Of a DNA stretch of 62,483 nt, positions 47,301 through 55,485 are shown piece by piece. Source of the stretch: an uncultured Bacteroidales bacterium (GTDB lineage Bacteria > Bacteroidota > Bacteroidia > Bacteroidales > FEN-979); contig CAIJYT010000149.1 in NCBI GenBank assembly GCA_903824935.1, positions 1-62,483 on the forward strand, read 5' to 3'. The notes below the pieces were generated by a model. It was given only the letters and a program-made list of their open reading frames with translations. It was not told the DNA's origin and made no database searches. Each line of letters starts with the position of its first letter. The stretch's first letter is position 1. The position numbers and the translations under genes are program-made.

Positions 47301-50177
47301 CCCTATTATGTATGGGTGGAAGGGACCGTCACGAACACTCCCTCAAAAATGTTCAAAGATTATAGTTTCGCACTGAAAACAGGGAAGACTATAACAGGGA
47401 TTGTAAAATCCAGTCCCGGCCTTGAAGGGGTTATTGGCGCAAGGGTGTTCGTTGAAGAATCCAATTCCAATCCTTACCTGAGCACCAAAACCTTAAGTAA
47501 CGGCTTCTACAGTCTTCACGGAATACCTGAATACCTCACGAAAGTCACCATAAGCGCTGTTAAGAGCGATTCCATGATCTCTTATGTGGGGGAATCAAAA
47601 GAAGCCGATATCAGCGGGCCAAATCCGAGCGTCAACCTTACCTTAAAGATCATAAATGACGTGGATCTTTCGCGGATATTGGGCTTCCCGCTTGAAGCCA
47701 CCGATTACCAGAAACAACCTGATGGGACAGCTCTGCTGAGCGGGCATATCCAGCCTCTGAACAATACTCACTTTATTCTTTTGAACTACGGGACCAGGCT
47801 TGACTTTTTTAAGGTTAAAATCAAAAAGTCGGCCCAGCTTAATGCAAAAGGAATTCCGTATGCCGAGCCTTCCGAAGGATTTCTGAAGACCGATAACAGT
47901 CTTCTTGAACTACGCTATCACAGTGCCTTCAGGATAAACCAGCTTCCCTCAGGTTCAGGGCCCATTAAAAAAGGGGAAAAGTTAAGTATAACAAAGGGCT
48001 CCGATGGGAACGGGATCATTAAAGGACGTGCACATCTCCTTAAGAATTCCTTCCAGTTCCCGTCAGCACTCATAGATTATGATGAGTCTCAGGCATTCTA
48101 CCTGTATGATGGCGCATCGGGGAGTCAGAATATCATCACCATGGCCGGACAGGGTTCGGGCATCCCTGTGTCGAGGTTTGGTTTAAGCAGCTTCACAGGG
48201 AATGATATGCCAGTGAAATTCTCCGGATTTACTTCAACCGCAAGATCTTCGGGCTCTTACCTGAAAAACGACAGCCTTGTCCTTGATCTGAACGTTAAGG
48301 CCACCCTCAAGGGAAGCATACAAACTATTATGGATGTTGGTAAAGTGCGGATGTCCGCTTCGTTTATTAATCCGGTTGAAGTGAATCAACCCCTTGACAT
48401 CAGCCTGGGTGAGAAATGGAAAATCCACATTGATAAACTGACCTGGAACAGCTCCCAAAACGGGTTCAGTGGGAAGAATCCTTCCCTGATAACAGGATTC
48501 GCAACTATTCCGGTGAAGAATTTTAAACTTAAACCCGAAGATCTCATACTTGAAGGTTTCACAATCACCAACCTTAAGATCGGCAACGCCTCTCCTATTG
48601 ACATCAGTAATGAAGCAGAATGCCTCTTCTATTTCGATCCGGTCGCAGGCGAAGCTGGCAAGCCGCATTATGTGATCAAGATCATCGGGCAGGATGCGAA
48701 AAAGACCATAGCGACACTGAGCGGGCTACCAGGGACTCAGCCATCCGCGAAGCTTGATATTGGTTCTATACAGGTGCTCGACAATGACGAACAGCTGTAT
48801 GCAGGACTCGAGAATTCAGGCGAACTCCTGTTTTACGATGTCTTTCACCTTAAAGTCAACCAGATCACGGGCCGGCAGAATTCGTTCACGCTTACCGGGA
48901 TTTACAACCTTAACCTGCCCAGGATACCGAATTACAGCAGAGCCAGCCTGAACTTTTTCAGGGATAAAACTTCCCGGGTTGCCATGAACATGGATCCGCT
49001 GCCGCTTGAATTTTCAGGTCCTGCGGATGTCAGGTTCGAAGCAAACCAGGTTAAATTTGCTGATACACTTTTCCCGGGGAATTTTCAGTGCAAGGGTAAA
49101 CTTACATTCACCGACCAGGGGATAACAAAAACCCTGGATGCTATGCTTGTACGTGAAACCAGTCAGGGATATGTGAAGATCTTCCCCGACAACCAGTCGT
49201 TCGTCCTGGGTTCAGGAGGTTCAAATGCCGTGCGCATGACCGGGCTGAACGGCCAGATGCCGGCAAACAAAGCCGACTGGGATTTCTTCTGGTTCCAGGG
49301 AAAGCTTGCCAATGCCAAAAATGCAACCCAGCCAGGGCAGACCAACAAGTTCTTTGTCAAAGGGTCAATCACTTCAGAGGGAAATTCGATTTCGGCTGAG
49401 AACCTGAGCACTCCACTAGGAGATGTTAAACTGACCTATGATTTTAAGAATAACATCCTTCATGGGTCCCTGGTGATGAAAGACTATTCCCTTTGCGGAT
49501 TTGCGGCAAACGGTGCGGCCGACATTGAATTCGGCTCGAATGGCTGGTATCTCGCAGGTTCGGTGAAGATCTTTGTTGATCCTTTGATCATTCAGACGAT
49601 TTCTGCCGGACTGATCTTCGGGAGTATCAGTCCAGTTCCTCAAAGTGCGAAGAACACGGTGCTGATGAATGCCAAAAACAAGGAATGGCCCGATTCCCTT
49701 GATTCCCATCTGAAAGGATTTTTCTTCACAGGGTATAAAAGCCTGTTCCCACCTGTTTCTGTTGCTGCAGGATTCAGCCTGGGAGGATACTTTGTTGGCT
49801 ATAAAGTTTCGGCAGAGGCAGGAGTTGACGCCCGTTTCTGGATGAATTTTCTACCCAACTCATACGAAATGGGATTCGGTGTGATGATGCTGGGAAATGC
49901 TTCTGTGTACCTCGGACAATACACCGGCGTAATCTGTCCGTACATCAGCGGAGGCACAACGATCGGGTTCGGGATCAACAGCGGAACATACAACTTTTCA
50001 ACGAAGAAGTTCAAAGTCCATGGACAGGGTTTTGTTGGAATGTCGCTGGATGCGGGGATCTGTTTTGGTCCATTTTGTAACGGATGTCTTTCAACTTCAC
50101 TGAGCAAGACCCTGAATTGTGATGTATGGATTGAAAACCAGCCGACTTCCGTTGACTTTTCAATCGACCTGAAATAA
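44358..50177 (+). CDS. Giant 1939-residue exported surface protein
   Basis: Signal peptide about 12-34. Residues 36-185 form an N-terminal module (VVIPPYSTRISDYINTPNKI, LPTRSISIQPGQVYKLTQSD) that recalls, from memory only, the TANFOR domain of Tannerella/Bacteroidota surface proteins. An Fn3-like module follows (about 195-315), then a Pro/Lys linker (KKPPPKPK near 318). Carboxypeptidase-regulatory-like beta-sandwich repeats lie near 739 (RIAGRVMYKNYAVQG), 824 (YITGSIEDKEGNPIE) and 1011 (TITGIVKSSPGLEGV). The last 200 residues look like transmembrane-type beta strands (AAGFSLGGYFVGYKVSAEAG) with a Cys cluster CFGPFCNGC. No T9SS sorting domain is seen. Probably a large cell-surface adhesin or scaffold. 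Confidence 0.75.
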   Translation: MYLHSETFQLIRKTSVILAFILIILSISGSGIAQPRPLKVNVVVIPPYSTRISDYINTPNKIIVTITNTSAGPAGKAYNFYLLGSMSCDAGMSIATDPNYLPTRSISIQPGQVYKLTQSDVQEMYDANHLIYNGISQQQILQDGGFPEGYYTICVSAYDYQTRLKLSDDAPSGCKSFPVTNLETPIIQKPICGDTVWDPQQLVNFTWSPCAGAPPTTMYRLRIVELLSGNQVPPDAFKTTPPNPFFEATTQAPVFLYTSAFPPMTENRTYAFAIQAFDTKGQAAFKNGGWSEICYFVYKKTKKQIGGGLTIVKKPPPKPKLFNVATLSGHIDYKFPVSGEQHPMKNINLSLHVVYVIKNATAVSGSGQTTQGGEIVFDPVSQGFSNQKTIAHDNMQLRATATTDNSGNFNFSTTIDPEEQFGLIQEGFAASMSITYPPTPVEIGPVIGGIDPRVIPGWDGLIDNILLENNGFKYENLIGNSGGYGYSNFELGSMTWSGFNLAGTFAGKEFVNIVKDEIGLKFNNQGYNNAGGQIGQGGQTQVMSLSGHNQNLGSVKGDLYKYLRVVVDNDYYNSPDDDFLLQSGTDLIAPTTLIGLVNTYNLTVEVRSGDTHDQAAGTNSAMANVKVEVGRIAPIPEDVPFEEGQNLKRKDFMQIAPSCPLISTDFTGASPKGVVKFMDLVSNKGPIDMYELTTNTGKKEGVYNYLPDYQTFTRGIKPSFNSQFTPDEFSIKVELDPDYPRIAGRVMYKNYAVQGASCSTNISNQEVYTDKDGYFEITGLDVISTDANLLIKKYGYEDKLITGIGKLQTGGQYYNPGIELIPWGYITGSIEDKEGNPIEAEVQIDSLPFHQTSAGNSIIVPASQKFKFRAPSGSRTLHIVPVSPAYMDGKFVVTVNKTPDDQPPQDLGTFKMTKNMHRIRIFAYHEEFSGVQTLPKKVGVGDCWIDLEGFKKKTGNTGYAEFEVSSPATEFHVKVTPPDADPYYVWVEGTVTNTPSKMFKDYSFALKTGKTITGIVKSSPGLEGVIGARVFVEESNSNPYLSTKTLSNGFYSLHGIPEYLTKVTISAVKSDSMISYVGESKEADISGPNPSVNLTLKIINDVDLSRILGFPLEATDYQKQPDGTALLSGHIQPLNNTHFILLNYGTRLDFFKVKIKKSAQLNAKGIPYAEPSEGFLKTDNSLLELRYHSAFRINQLPSGSGPIKKGEKLSITKGSDGNGIIKGRAHLLKNSFQFPSALIDYDESQAFYLYDGASGSQNIITMAGQGSGIPVSRFGLSSFTGNDMPVKFSGFTSTARSSGSYLKNDSLVLDLNVKATLKGSIQTIMDVGKVRMSASFINPVEVNQPLDISLGEKWKIHIDKLTWNSSQNGFSGKNPSLITGFATIPVKNFKLKPEDLILEGFTITNLKIGNASPIDISNEAECLFYFDPVAGEAGKPHYVIKIIGQDAKKTIATLSGLPGTQPSAKLDIGSIQVLDNDEQLYAGLENSGELLFYDVFHLKVNQITGRQNSFTLTGIYNLNLPRIPNYSRASLNFFRDKTSRVAMNMDPLPLEFSGPADVRFEANQVKFADTLFPGNFQCKGKLTFTDQGITKTLDAMLVRETSQGYVKIFPDNQSFVLGSGGSNAVRMTGLNGQMPANKADWDFFWFQGKLANAKNATQPGQTNKFFVKGSITSEGNSISAENLSTPLGDVKLTYDFKNNILHGSLVMKDYSLCGFAANGAADIEFGSNGWYLAGSVKIFVDPLIIQTISAGLIFGSISPVPQSAKNTVLMNAKNKEWPDSLDSHLKGFFFTGYKSLFPPVSVAAGFSLGGYFVGYKVSAEAGVDARFWMNFLPNSYEMGFGVMMLGNASVYLGQYTGVICPYISGGTTIGFGINSGTYNFSTKKFKVHGQGFVGMSLDAGICFGPFCNGCLSTSLSKTLNCDVWIENQPTSVDFSIDLK

Positions 50178-50200
50178 ATAAAATCAAAGGAGAAGAAATC

Positions 50201-52165
50201 ATGAAAAAGATATTTCCTGTTCTGTTTTCAGCCCTGCTGATCCAGGTTTTTACAACTGTTAATGCCCAATACCCGGCAGCATTAAGTGCACCAAAGGGAG
50301 TTTTCGTTCTGTTCGATTCGGCCTGGCATAAAAATTCAGTGATTGAAATCAGCCGCAGTGACAATTCCGGCAGCTTTAAAGATCTTGCCAAAATCACGGT
50401 TCCTGTCGTCGAATCCGAATTTAAAAAAGGAATAAAGACTGCTGAAAAGGATTTTACCGCTTTGCCCGAAGCGGATGAGAAATCGGTTTCGGCCTGGTGG
50501 ATGGGGCTTAATGCCAGTCAGGCCATGCCTGTCTTTATGATGAATCCTGCAGGCCTCATTGCTGCAGGGATCGCATTCTATGATAAAACAGCTGTGACAG
50601 GAATTACCAGCAGTTACCGCATCAGGATCACCGGACCCGATGGATCTACGGTAATGCAAAAATTCACAGGGAATACCTTACTCCCGGCAAGGGAATCACT
50701 GCCGGTCCCGCACTTTGTCAAGGCTGTTGAAGACGAAAGGATTATCCGTGTTTGCTGGGGCTATGTTCCAAAGAAAATGCCTGCATTTGTCAAAGTATAC
50801 CGGCTCATGGAGGGTGAAAAAGACTACGGGGAAATGAAGTTCAGCGGGGGATTCAATGTTAAGGGCGACAGTGTTTACATCACTCACAGTGACACCATGG
50901 TTAAAGCTATGTCGGCGTACAAATACGTTATCCGCGCTTTCGACTGGCTGGGCAATGCCTTTCCGGTTTCAGATACCGCAATCGCCCGTGCTTACTCGGT
51001 TTACTCGGCACCGGTCATCCGCATGTTCTATACAAAAGCAATACCCGAAAAACATGCCATCAGGCTTTCATGGCCGCAACCCGAAGGACAGAGCCTCAGG
51101 GGAATTTTGCTGTTCCGTTCGGCCAGTATTGACGGCAGTTATATACATCTGGCCACCCTGCCGGCAACCGACACTTCATATACCGATATTGTGCCCATGG
51201 CCAATGAGAATTACTGGTATTTTGCTGTTGTCGCAAACCGCTTCGGATACGGGATGCCAAGCACAAGGGTGTTCGACCTTGTAAGCACTTCTACCATTCC
51301 TTTACAGCCATCTGCTCCCAAAATTTCGGCTGCGAAAAAAGGGGCCGCAATCAGCTGGTCAGGCAAAGGCGAATTTATCAAAGGATATTATGTTTACAGG
51401 GGAGAAGGGTACCGGGGGCAGTTAAAACAGCTGAGTGATATCGTCAAACCTTCTCCAAGTCCGTTTTACCTCGATTCTACGGCGTTGCCCGGATCAGCTT
51501 ACCGCTATGCCGTTGCCGCCCTGGGCGAGGGAAACGGTATCAGTAAGTTTTCCGATTCAGTATCCGTTATGATCCCTGCAAATGGGCATATAACAGTACC
51601 TTTCAACCTGAGTTACCGTATCGACGGTTCAGTAATTATGCTTTTCTGGGAGAATCTTCTCATCGATGACGGAATGGTCAGGGGATATTTGGTATATCGC
51701 AAAGCCGGCGGGAAGACTGACTTCAGCAGGCTAACCCAGTCTGCCTTGTCATCACTGACGAATTCATTTATAGATTCAACAGTCATGGGAGGTCAAACAG
51801 TTGAGTACTCCGTCGCATCGGTCGATCCAAAGGGCATTGAGAGCCAGAGTAGCATCTCCATTGTAATTGAGATGCCTGAACTTGCAAGGATACAGGTGGG
51901 AAACCTTTCACTGATTAACGATGGGGGCAACGTCATTGTGAAATGGTCTGAAATAAGCGACCCCGCCTTAATCTCATTCAAAGTCTTCAGGTTTACCGAA
52001 ACAAGCGAACCCGTTCTGATAGGGACAGCGAAACCCGGAGAAAATTACATCACCGACCGCTCACCGGCGAGAGGCAATGTTCTGAATAACTATTTTGTAA
52101 AAGCAGTTTACGGTGAAGGTATGGAGACCGAACCTGCAGAAATACCGGCAATTAGGGTTCCCTAG
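50201..52165 (+). CDS. Exported fibronectin type III repeat protein
   Basis: 654 residues. Signal peptide 1-23 (FPVLFSALLIQVFTTVNAQ). The body contains about five fibronectin-III-like modules, near 165-265, 270-365, 370-460, 465-555 and 565-654. They are recognisable by YVIRAFDWLGN, YWYFAVVANRFGYG, YRYAVAALGEGNGIS, YSVASVDPKGIES and YFVKAVYGEGMET, the conserved G-strand Tyr region. No sorting domain, lipobox or catalytic motif. An AAAGGAGA ribosome-binding site lies at 50186-50193. It follows the giant protein by 23 bases and ends the cluster, overlapping flxA convergently by 4 bases. Confidence 0.82.
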   Translation: MKKIFPVLFSALLIQVFTTVNAQYPAALSAPKGVFVLFDSAWHKNSVIEISRSDNSGSFKDLAKITVPVVESEFKKGIKTAEKDFTALPEADEKSVSAWWMGLNASQAMPVFMMNPAGLIAAGIAFYDKTAVTGITSSYRIRITGPDGSTVMQKFTGNTLLPARESLPVPHFVKAVEDERIIRVCWGYVPKKMPAFVKVYRLMEGEKDYGEMKFSGGFNVKGDSVYITHSDTMVKAMSAYKYVIRAFDWLGNAFPVSDTAIARAYSVYSAPVIRMFYTKAIPEKHAIRLSWPQPEGQSLRGILLFRSASIDGSYIHLATLPATDTSYTDIVPMANENYWYFAVVANRFGYGMPSTRVFDLVSTSTIPLQPSAPKISAAKKGAAISWSGKGEFIKGYYVYRGEGYRGQLKQLSDIVKPSPSPFYLDSTALPGSAYRYAVAALGEGNGISKFSDSVSVMIPANGHITVPFNLSYRIDGSVIMLFWENLLIDDGMVRGYLVYRKAGGKTDFSRLTQSALSSLTNSFIDSTVMGGQTVEYSVASVDPKGIESQSSISIVIEMPELARIQVGNLSLINDGGNVIVKWSEISDPALISFKVFRFTETSEPVLIGTAKPGENYITDRSPARGNVLNNYFVKAVYGEGMETEPAEIPAIRVP

Positions 52166-52995
52166 AACTCGTCGGGCAAGGCTTTCAGCTGGGCATAAGT
52201 GAATACGGGCCCGTCCTTGCAGATATAAGTACTTCCGATATTGCACCTGCCGCATTTACCCAGTCCGCACTGCATCTTCATTTCAAGAGTAGTGATAACA
52301 TGCTCTGGGGAAAATCCCAGGCGGTCGAGCGACTGCAGTGTGTATTTGATCATGATCGGCGGTCCGCAGGTGATCACCTTGGTGTTGGCGATCTCAGGCT
52401 TCACCACTTCTTCGAGGATCTTGGGAACCACTCCAACATTCTCCTTCCAGTTATCCTCAGCTTTGTCAATGGTCAGAACCACCTTGATGCTGGTGTTTTT
52501 CTTCCATTCTTCTATTTCTTCCTTATAACAAAGGTCTGCGGATGTACGGGCACCATAAAGAATGGTAAAGTCCTTGTAATCGGTACGATGGTCAATACAG
52601 TATTGTATCAATGAACGCAAGGGGGCCAGGCCTATTCCACCACCCACGAACAAAAGATTCCTGCCTTTGATCTCTTCCACTGGAAACCAGTTACCGTAGG
52701 GGCCGCGAATTCCAACCTCATCCCCCTCCTCGATATTCAGGTGAATGTCGGCGGTAACAACACCGGCCTTTTTGATCGAGCAGTCAAAATATCCTTTTCT
52801 CGTGGCAGAAGATGAAATACAGAACGTGCATTCACCGGACCCAAGCAGTGAGAATTCAACGAATTGCCCAGGCTCCCAGGTGAACTTTTCCATCAGGGCT
52901 TCATCCTTGAATTTCAATCTGTAAGTCCTCACGTCAGGCGTTTCCTGTATTATTCTGTCAACTTTTGCCAGGGAGGGAACTAATAATGCTTCCAT
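52162..52995 (-). CDS. flxA: FlxA-type FAD/NAD(P)H and 2Fe-2S subunit
   Basis: 277 residues, ferredoxin-reductase fold, the NADH-oxidising subunit of the Flx-Hdr complex. FAD half about 5-100 (VRTYRLKF, FTWEPGQFVEFSLLG), NAD loop LLFVGGGIGLAPLRSLIQY (about 112-130), and a C-terminal 2Fe-2S motif CGLGKCGRCNIGSTYICKDG (about 243-262). Homologous to gamma subunits of sulfhydrogenases. Start set at MEALLVPSLA (52995): the frame is open 36 codons further, but that stretch (RYFATSLLRYLNF) is a translated tandem array. Last gene of the operon. Confidence 0.9.
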   Translation of the reverse strand: MEALLVPSLAKVDRIIQETPDVRTYRLKFKDEALMEKFTWEPGQFVEFSLLGSGECTFCISSSATRKGYFDCSIKKAGVVTADIHLNIEEGDEVGIRGPYGNWFPVEEIKGRNLLFVGGGIGLAPLRSLIQYCIDHRTDYKDFTILYGARTSADLCYKEEIEEWKKNTSIKVVLTIDKAEDNWKENVGVVPKILEEVVKPEIANTKVITCGPPIMIKYTLQSLDRLGFSPEHVITTLEMKMQCGLGKCGRCNIGSTYICKDGPVFTYAQLKALPDEF

Positions 52996-53011
52996 AATTT
53001 CAAAATTTAAA

Positions 53012-53056
53012 TAGCGAAGTAGCGAGGTAGCGAAATAGCGAAACCACATTTCGCTA
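53012..53056. repeat. 8-base tandem array between flxB and flxA
   Basis: TAGCGAAG TAGCGAGG TAGCGAAA TAGCGAAA (53012-53043) plus one inverted unit TTTCGCTA (53049-53056). It lies in the 79-base gap. In the sense direction it is stop-free, unlike the same family in the nuo operon. Confidence 0.8.
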
Positions 53057-53074
53057 CTTATTTTTATACTTTGT

Positions 53075-54133
53075 TTACAATACAACAGGTGTCGATGCAA
53101 CATGGTTAACTACGTCGAAAATACTGATGTTCACGGGGCAGGAAATGGCGCAATGCCCGCAGCCCACGCAGAGATTCACTCCGAAGCGTTCCTTATAAAA
53201 CACGAACTTGTGCATGGACCTCTGCCTCCAGCGTCGGTATTTTGCCGGGCGTGGATTATGGCCCCCTGCTTCAAGTGTAAAGTAAACATTGTTGCAGGAA
53301 TCGTAGCTCTTGTAACGAACACCTGTATCCTTGATCTTCACGTCGGAAATCTTGAAACAATGGCAGGTCGGGCAAATGAATGCGCAGGTGTTGCAGCTTA
53401 CGCAATTGCGTGAAGCTTCTTCAAATGCAGGCGAATTAAAGCGTTTCGACATTTTTTCATTCACGTCCTTGTAATCCATTTTCAGGCGGAACGAAGCAGC
53501 AAATGCCTCATATTGTTTTTTAATATCATCCATTGCCGACTGCTGACTGCCGACTGCCGACTGCTTCTCCAGGTTTTCCTTTAGAAAATTCTCTCCCTTT
53601 TCAGTTCGAGCCTGAATATAAAGCTTACCTCCGATTCCATTGACGAGGGCCACATCCGTAGCATCCAGGTTCTCCACATCATAATCAAGGGAGGTACAGA
53701 AACAATGGGTATCGGCCTTGTCGCAACGGGTTGAGAAGATTACGGTGTTAGCCCTGCGTTTCTGGAAGTCGCTGTCGATGTAATCCCATTTATTCACTGC
53801 TTCCAGAACCTGCAGCCCGCGTGCATCGCAATGCTTCACTCCCAATATGACACGGGGCACAGCCAGGTGGTCATCCTCCGTTTCAGAGACAGAGGTCCCG
53901 GCGCTGTTTGATTCATATTTCATGATCTTGGAGGAACGCGGGAAGAACAGGGGTTTCACGCTCATCGTCATGGCAATGGGTGAGTCCGGGTCGCATTCCT
54001 TCAGCGATGAAACCTTTTTATAATCATACTTCCCGAATTTCTCCACAGGAGCATAGGTCTCGTGCTTGCTGATGATGGCTTCATACAGTTTCTGCAAGCC
54101 AGCTTTATCGGTAACAAAGGTTGAAAAACTCAT
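53075..54133 (-). CDS. flxB: FlxB-type 4Fe-4S subunit
   Basis: 352 residues, related to sulfhydrogenase beta subunits. The N-terminal half holds GVKHCDARGLQVLEAVNKWD (about 87-106) and CFCTSLDYDVENLDATDVAL (about 136-155). Two 4Fe-4S clusters are near the C-terminus: CVSCNTCAFICPTCHCF (about 243-259) and CVGCGHCAISCPVNIS (about 326-341). It passes electrons between FlxA and FlxC/HdrA. Residues 190-200 (SAVGSQQSAM) are encoded by an in-frame 7-base array and sit in a charged loop between the two halves. Confidence 0.88.
   Translation of the reverse strand: MSFSTFVTDKAGLQKLYEAIISKHETYAPVEKFGKYDYKKVSSLKECDPDSPIAMTMSVKPLFFPRSSKIMKYESNSAGTSVSETEDDHLAVPRVILGVKHCDARGLQVLEAVNKWDYIDSDFQKRRANTVIFSTRCDKADTHCFCTSLDYDVENLDATDVALVNGIGGKLYIQARTEKGENFLKENLEKQSAVGSQQSAMDDIKKQYEAFAASFRLKMDYKDVNEKMSKRFNSPAFEEASRNCVSCNTCAFICPTCHCFKISDVKIKDTGVRYKSYDSCNNVYFTLEAGGHNPRPAKYRRWRQRSMHKFVFYKERFGVNLCVGCGHCAISCPVNISIFDVVNHVASTPVVL
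53535..53564. repeat. 7-base tandem array inside flxB
   Basis: GCCGACT GCTGACT GCCGACT GCCGACT GC on the plus strand; the sense units AGTCGGC contain no stop in any frame. They encode FlxB residues 190-200. Confidence 0.75.
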
Positions 54134-54148
54134 AATTCTTTCTTCGGA

Positions 54149-55000
54149 TTACATGATAAAATCATCGGGATCCTTGAGGCTGTATTTATAGAAAGCCCCG
54201 CGGTCGCCTTCTTCAACTCCGGCCAGGTGATTCTGGAAATTTTCGTAAATCACCTTCTCGTTCTGTTTATGCAGCAGGTGCAGCGGAAGATGGCTGGGAC
54301 AGGCTTTTTCACAGTTCCGGCAGTCAACGCAGCGGCCTGCCAGGTGCAGCGACCACGTCATCAGGGCATGGAAAGCGCTTGAAGAGGTGTTCGTTCCGTT
54401 GTACAAAGTTGATGTTTCCTGATCAATGCAGCACTTGGCGCAATAACAGAGAGGGCATGAATGTCTGCAGGCGTTACAGCGTATACAGTTTTCGAAGATC
54501 TCTTCGAAATATTCCCTGCGTTCAACCAGGCCTTTGGTGGCAAGCTCGGTAATGTCGGCATTTACAATATAATCCTTCTTCCCCTGTAGCTTTCCGAGCA
54601 TTTCATCATATACAACGGCATCCGGGATGAAACATTCCATGCAGTTTTGCATCTTGTTCCCCTTATCGTCAACCACACCCTCACAGGCGACCCCTATGAT
54701 ATAAAGCTTATCTCGTTTTACCTGGCTTTCGGTTAGCAGGAGGTTAAGGGAACGGCTGTCACAGCCTTTCACAACCAAACCCACCCTCTTGTTCCTGGTA
54801 TGATCGGCTTTGAGGTAATTTGTAAGGTTGAATACGGATTTTTCCGTAAAAACAAGGACCGACGTTTCTTTTGGATCGGTAATCACAACGGGTACCTGGT
54901 TGTCGTCGAAGCCGCTCATCCGGTAACCGACGAACACGTCGATCTTCCCTTCTGCGAAAAGCTTTGCGGCAATGTCCCGGATTTGGTTTGAATAGTCCAT
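54149..55000 (-). CDS. flxC: FlxC-type 4Fe-4S subunit
   Basis: 283 residues. Related to the FrhB/sulfhydrogenase-beta group. It has CDSRSLNLLLTESQVKRDKL (about 79-98), KMQNCMECFIPDAV near 118, and two C-terminal cluster motifs: CIRCNACRHSCPLCYCAKCC (about 172-191, extra Cys) and CVDCRNCEKACPSHLPL (about 230-246). It is the second iron-sulfur relay of the complex. Its start overlaps the flxD stop by one base, so the genes are coupled. Confidence 0.87.
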   Translation of the reverse strand: MDYSNQIRDIAAKLFAEGKIDVFVGYRMSGFDDNQVPVVITDPKETSVLVFTEKSVFNLTNYLKADHTRNKRVGLVVKGCDSRSLNLLLTESQVKRDKLYIIGVACEGVVDDKGNKMQNCMECFIPDAVVYDEMLGKLQGKKDYIVNADITELATKGLVERREYFEEIFENCIRCNACRHSCPLCYCAKCCIDQETSTLYNGTNTSSSAFHALMTWSLHLAGRCVDCRNCEKACPSHLPLHLLHKQNEKVIYENFQNHLAGVEEGDRGAFYKYSLKDPDDFIM

Positions 55001-55485
55001 TATCGGTTAAAGTTTTCTTTTTTATACAAATGTAGAGGGCCGAGTTTTACAACATCATCGGTCACTTTTTTCACGACCTGGGCGAACTTGGCGCCTTCGG
55101 CAGCGGATACCCAGCTGAACTGTACCCTGTGCCCATGGAATCCCACCATTTTAAGCAGTTCTTTGGTTACCAGGAAACGCCTGCGGGCGTAATAATTCCC
55201 GCTGATGTAATGGCAGTCGCCCGGGTGACAGCCCGAGATCAGCACGCCATCCGCAGTGGTTTGTAAAGCCTTGATGATAAACCAGGGATCGACCCGTGAA
55301 GAACAGGGAACCCTGATGATGCGGATGTTCGGCGGATACTGTGTACGGGATGTACCTGTAAGGTCCGAGCCCGCATAGGAACACCAGTTGCATAGAATAC
55401 CCATAATCACCGGTTTCCAGTCCGGAGGCGCGATGAGCTCGGGTTTCTCAATGCTGACGATTTTGTCTTTTGATTCTGCTTCCAT
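55000..55485 (-). CDS. flxD: FlxD (MvhD-like) 2Fe-2S subunit
   Basis: 161 residues. MvhD-like protein that links HdrA to the electron-input module through a 2Fe-2S cluster. Ligand Cys are in MGILCNWCSYAGSDLTG (about 29-45), RVPCSSRVDPWFIIKAL (about 58-74) and LISGCHPGDCHYISGN (about 82-97). One-base overlap with both hdrA upstream and flxC downstream. Confidence 0.9.
   Translation of the reverse strand: MEAESKDKIVSIEKPELIAPPDWKPVIMGILCNWCSYAGSDLTGTSRTQYPPNIRIIRVPCSSRVDPWFIIKALQTTADGVLISGCHPGDCHYISGNYYARRRFLVTKELLKMVGFHGHRVQFSWVSAAEGAKFAQVVKKVTDDVVKLGPLHLYKKENFNR

Noticed and set aside
44358..50177. TonB-dependent receptor
   Set aside because: There is no plug domain or TonB box, and the strand-like segment is limited to the C-terminal 200 residues.
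52996..53103. N-terminal extension of flxA
   Set aside because: It overlaps flxB and its residues come from the TAGCGAAA array; the conserved protein starts at 52995.
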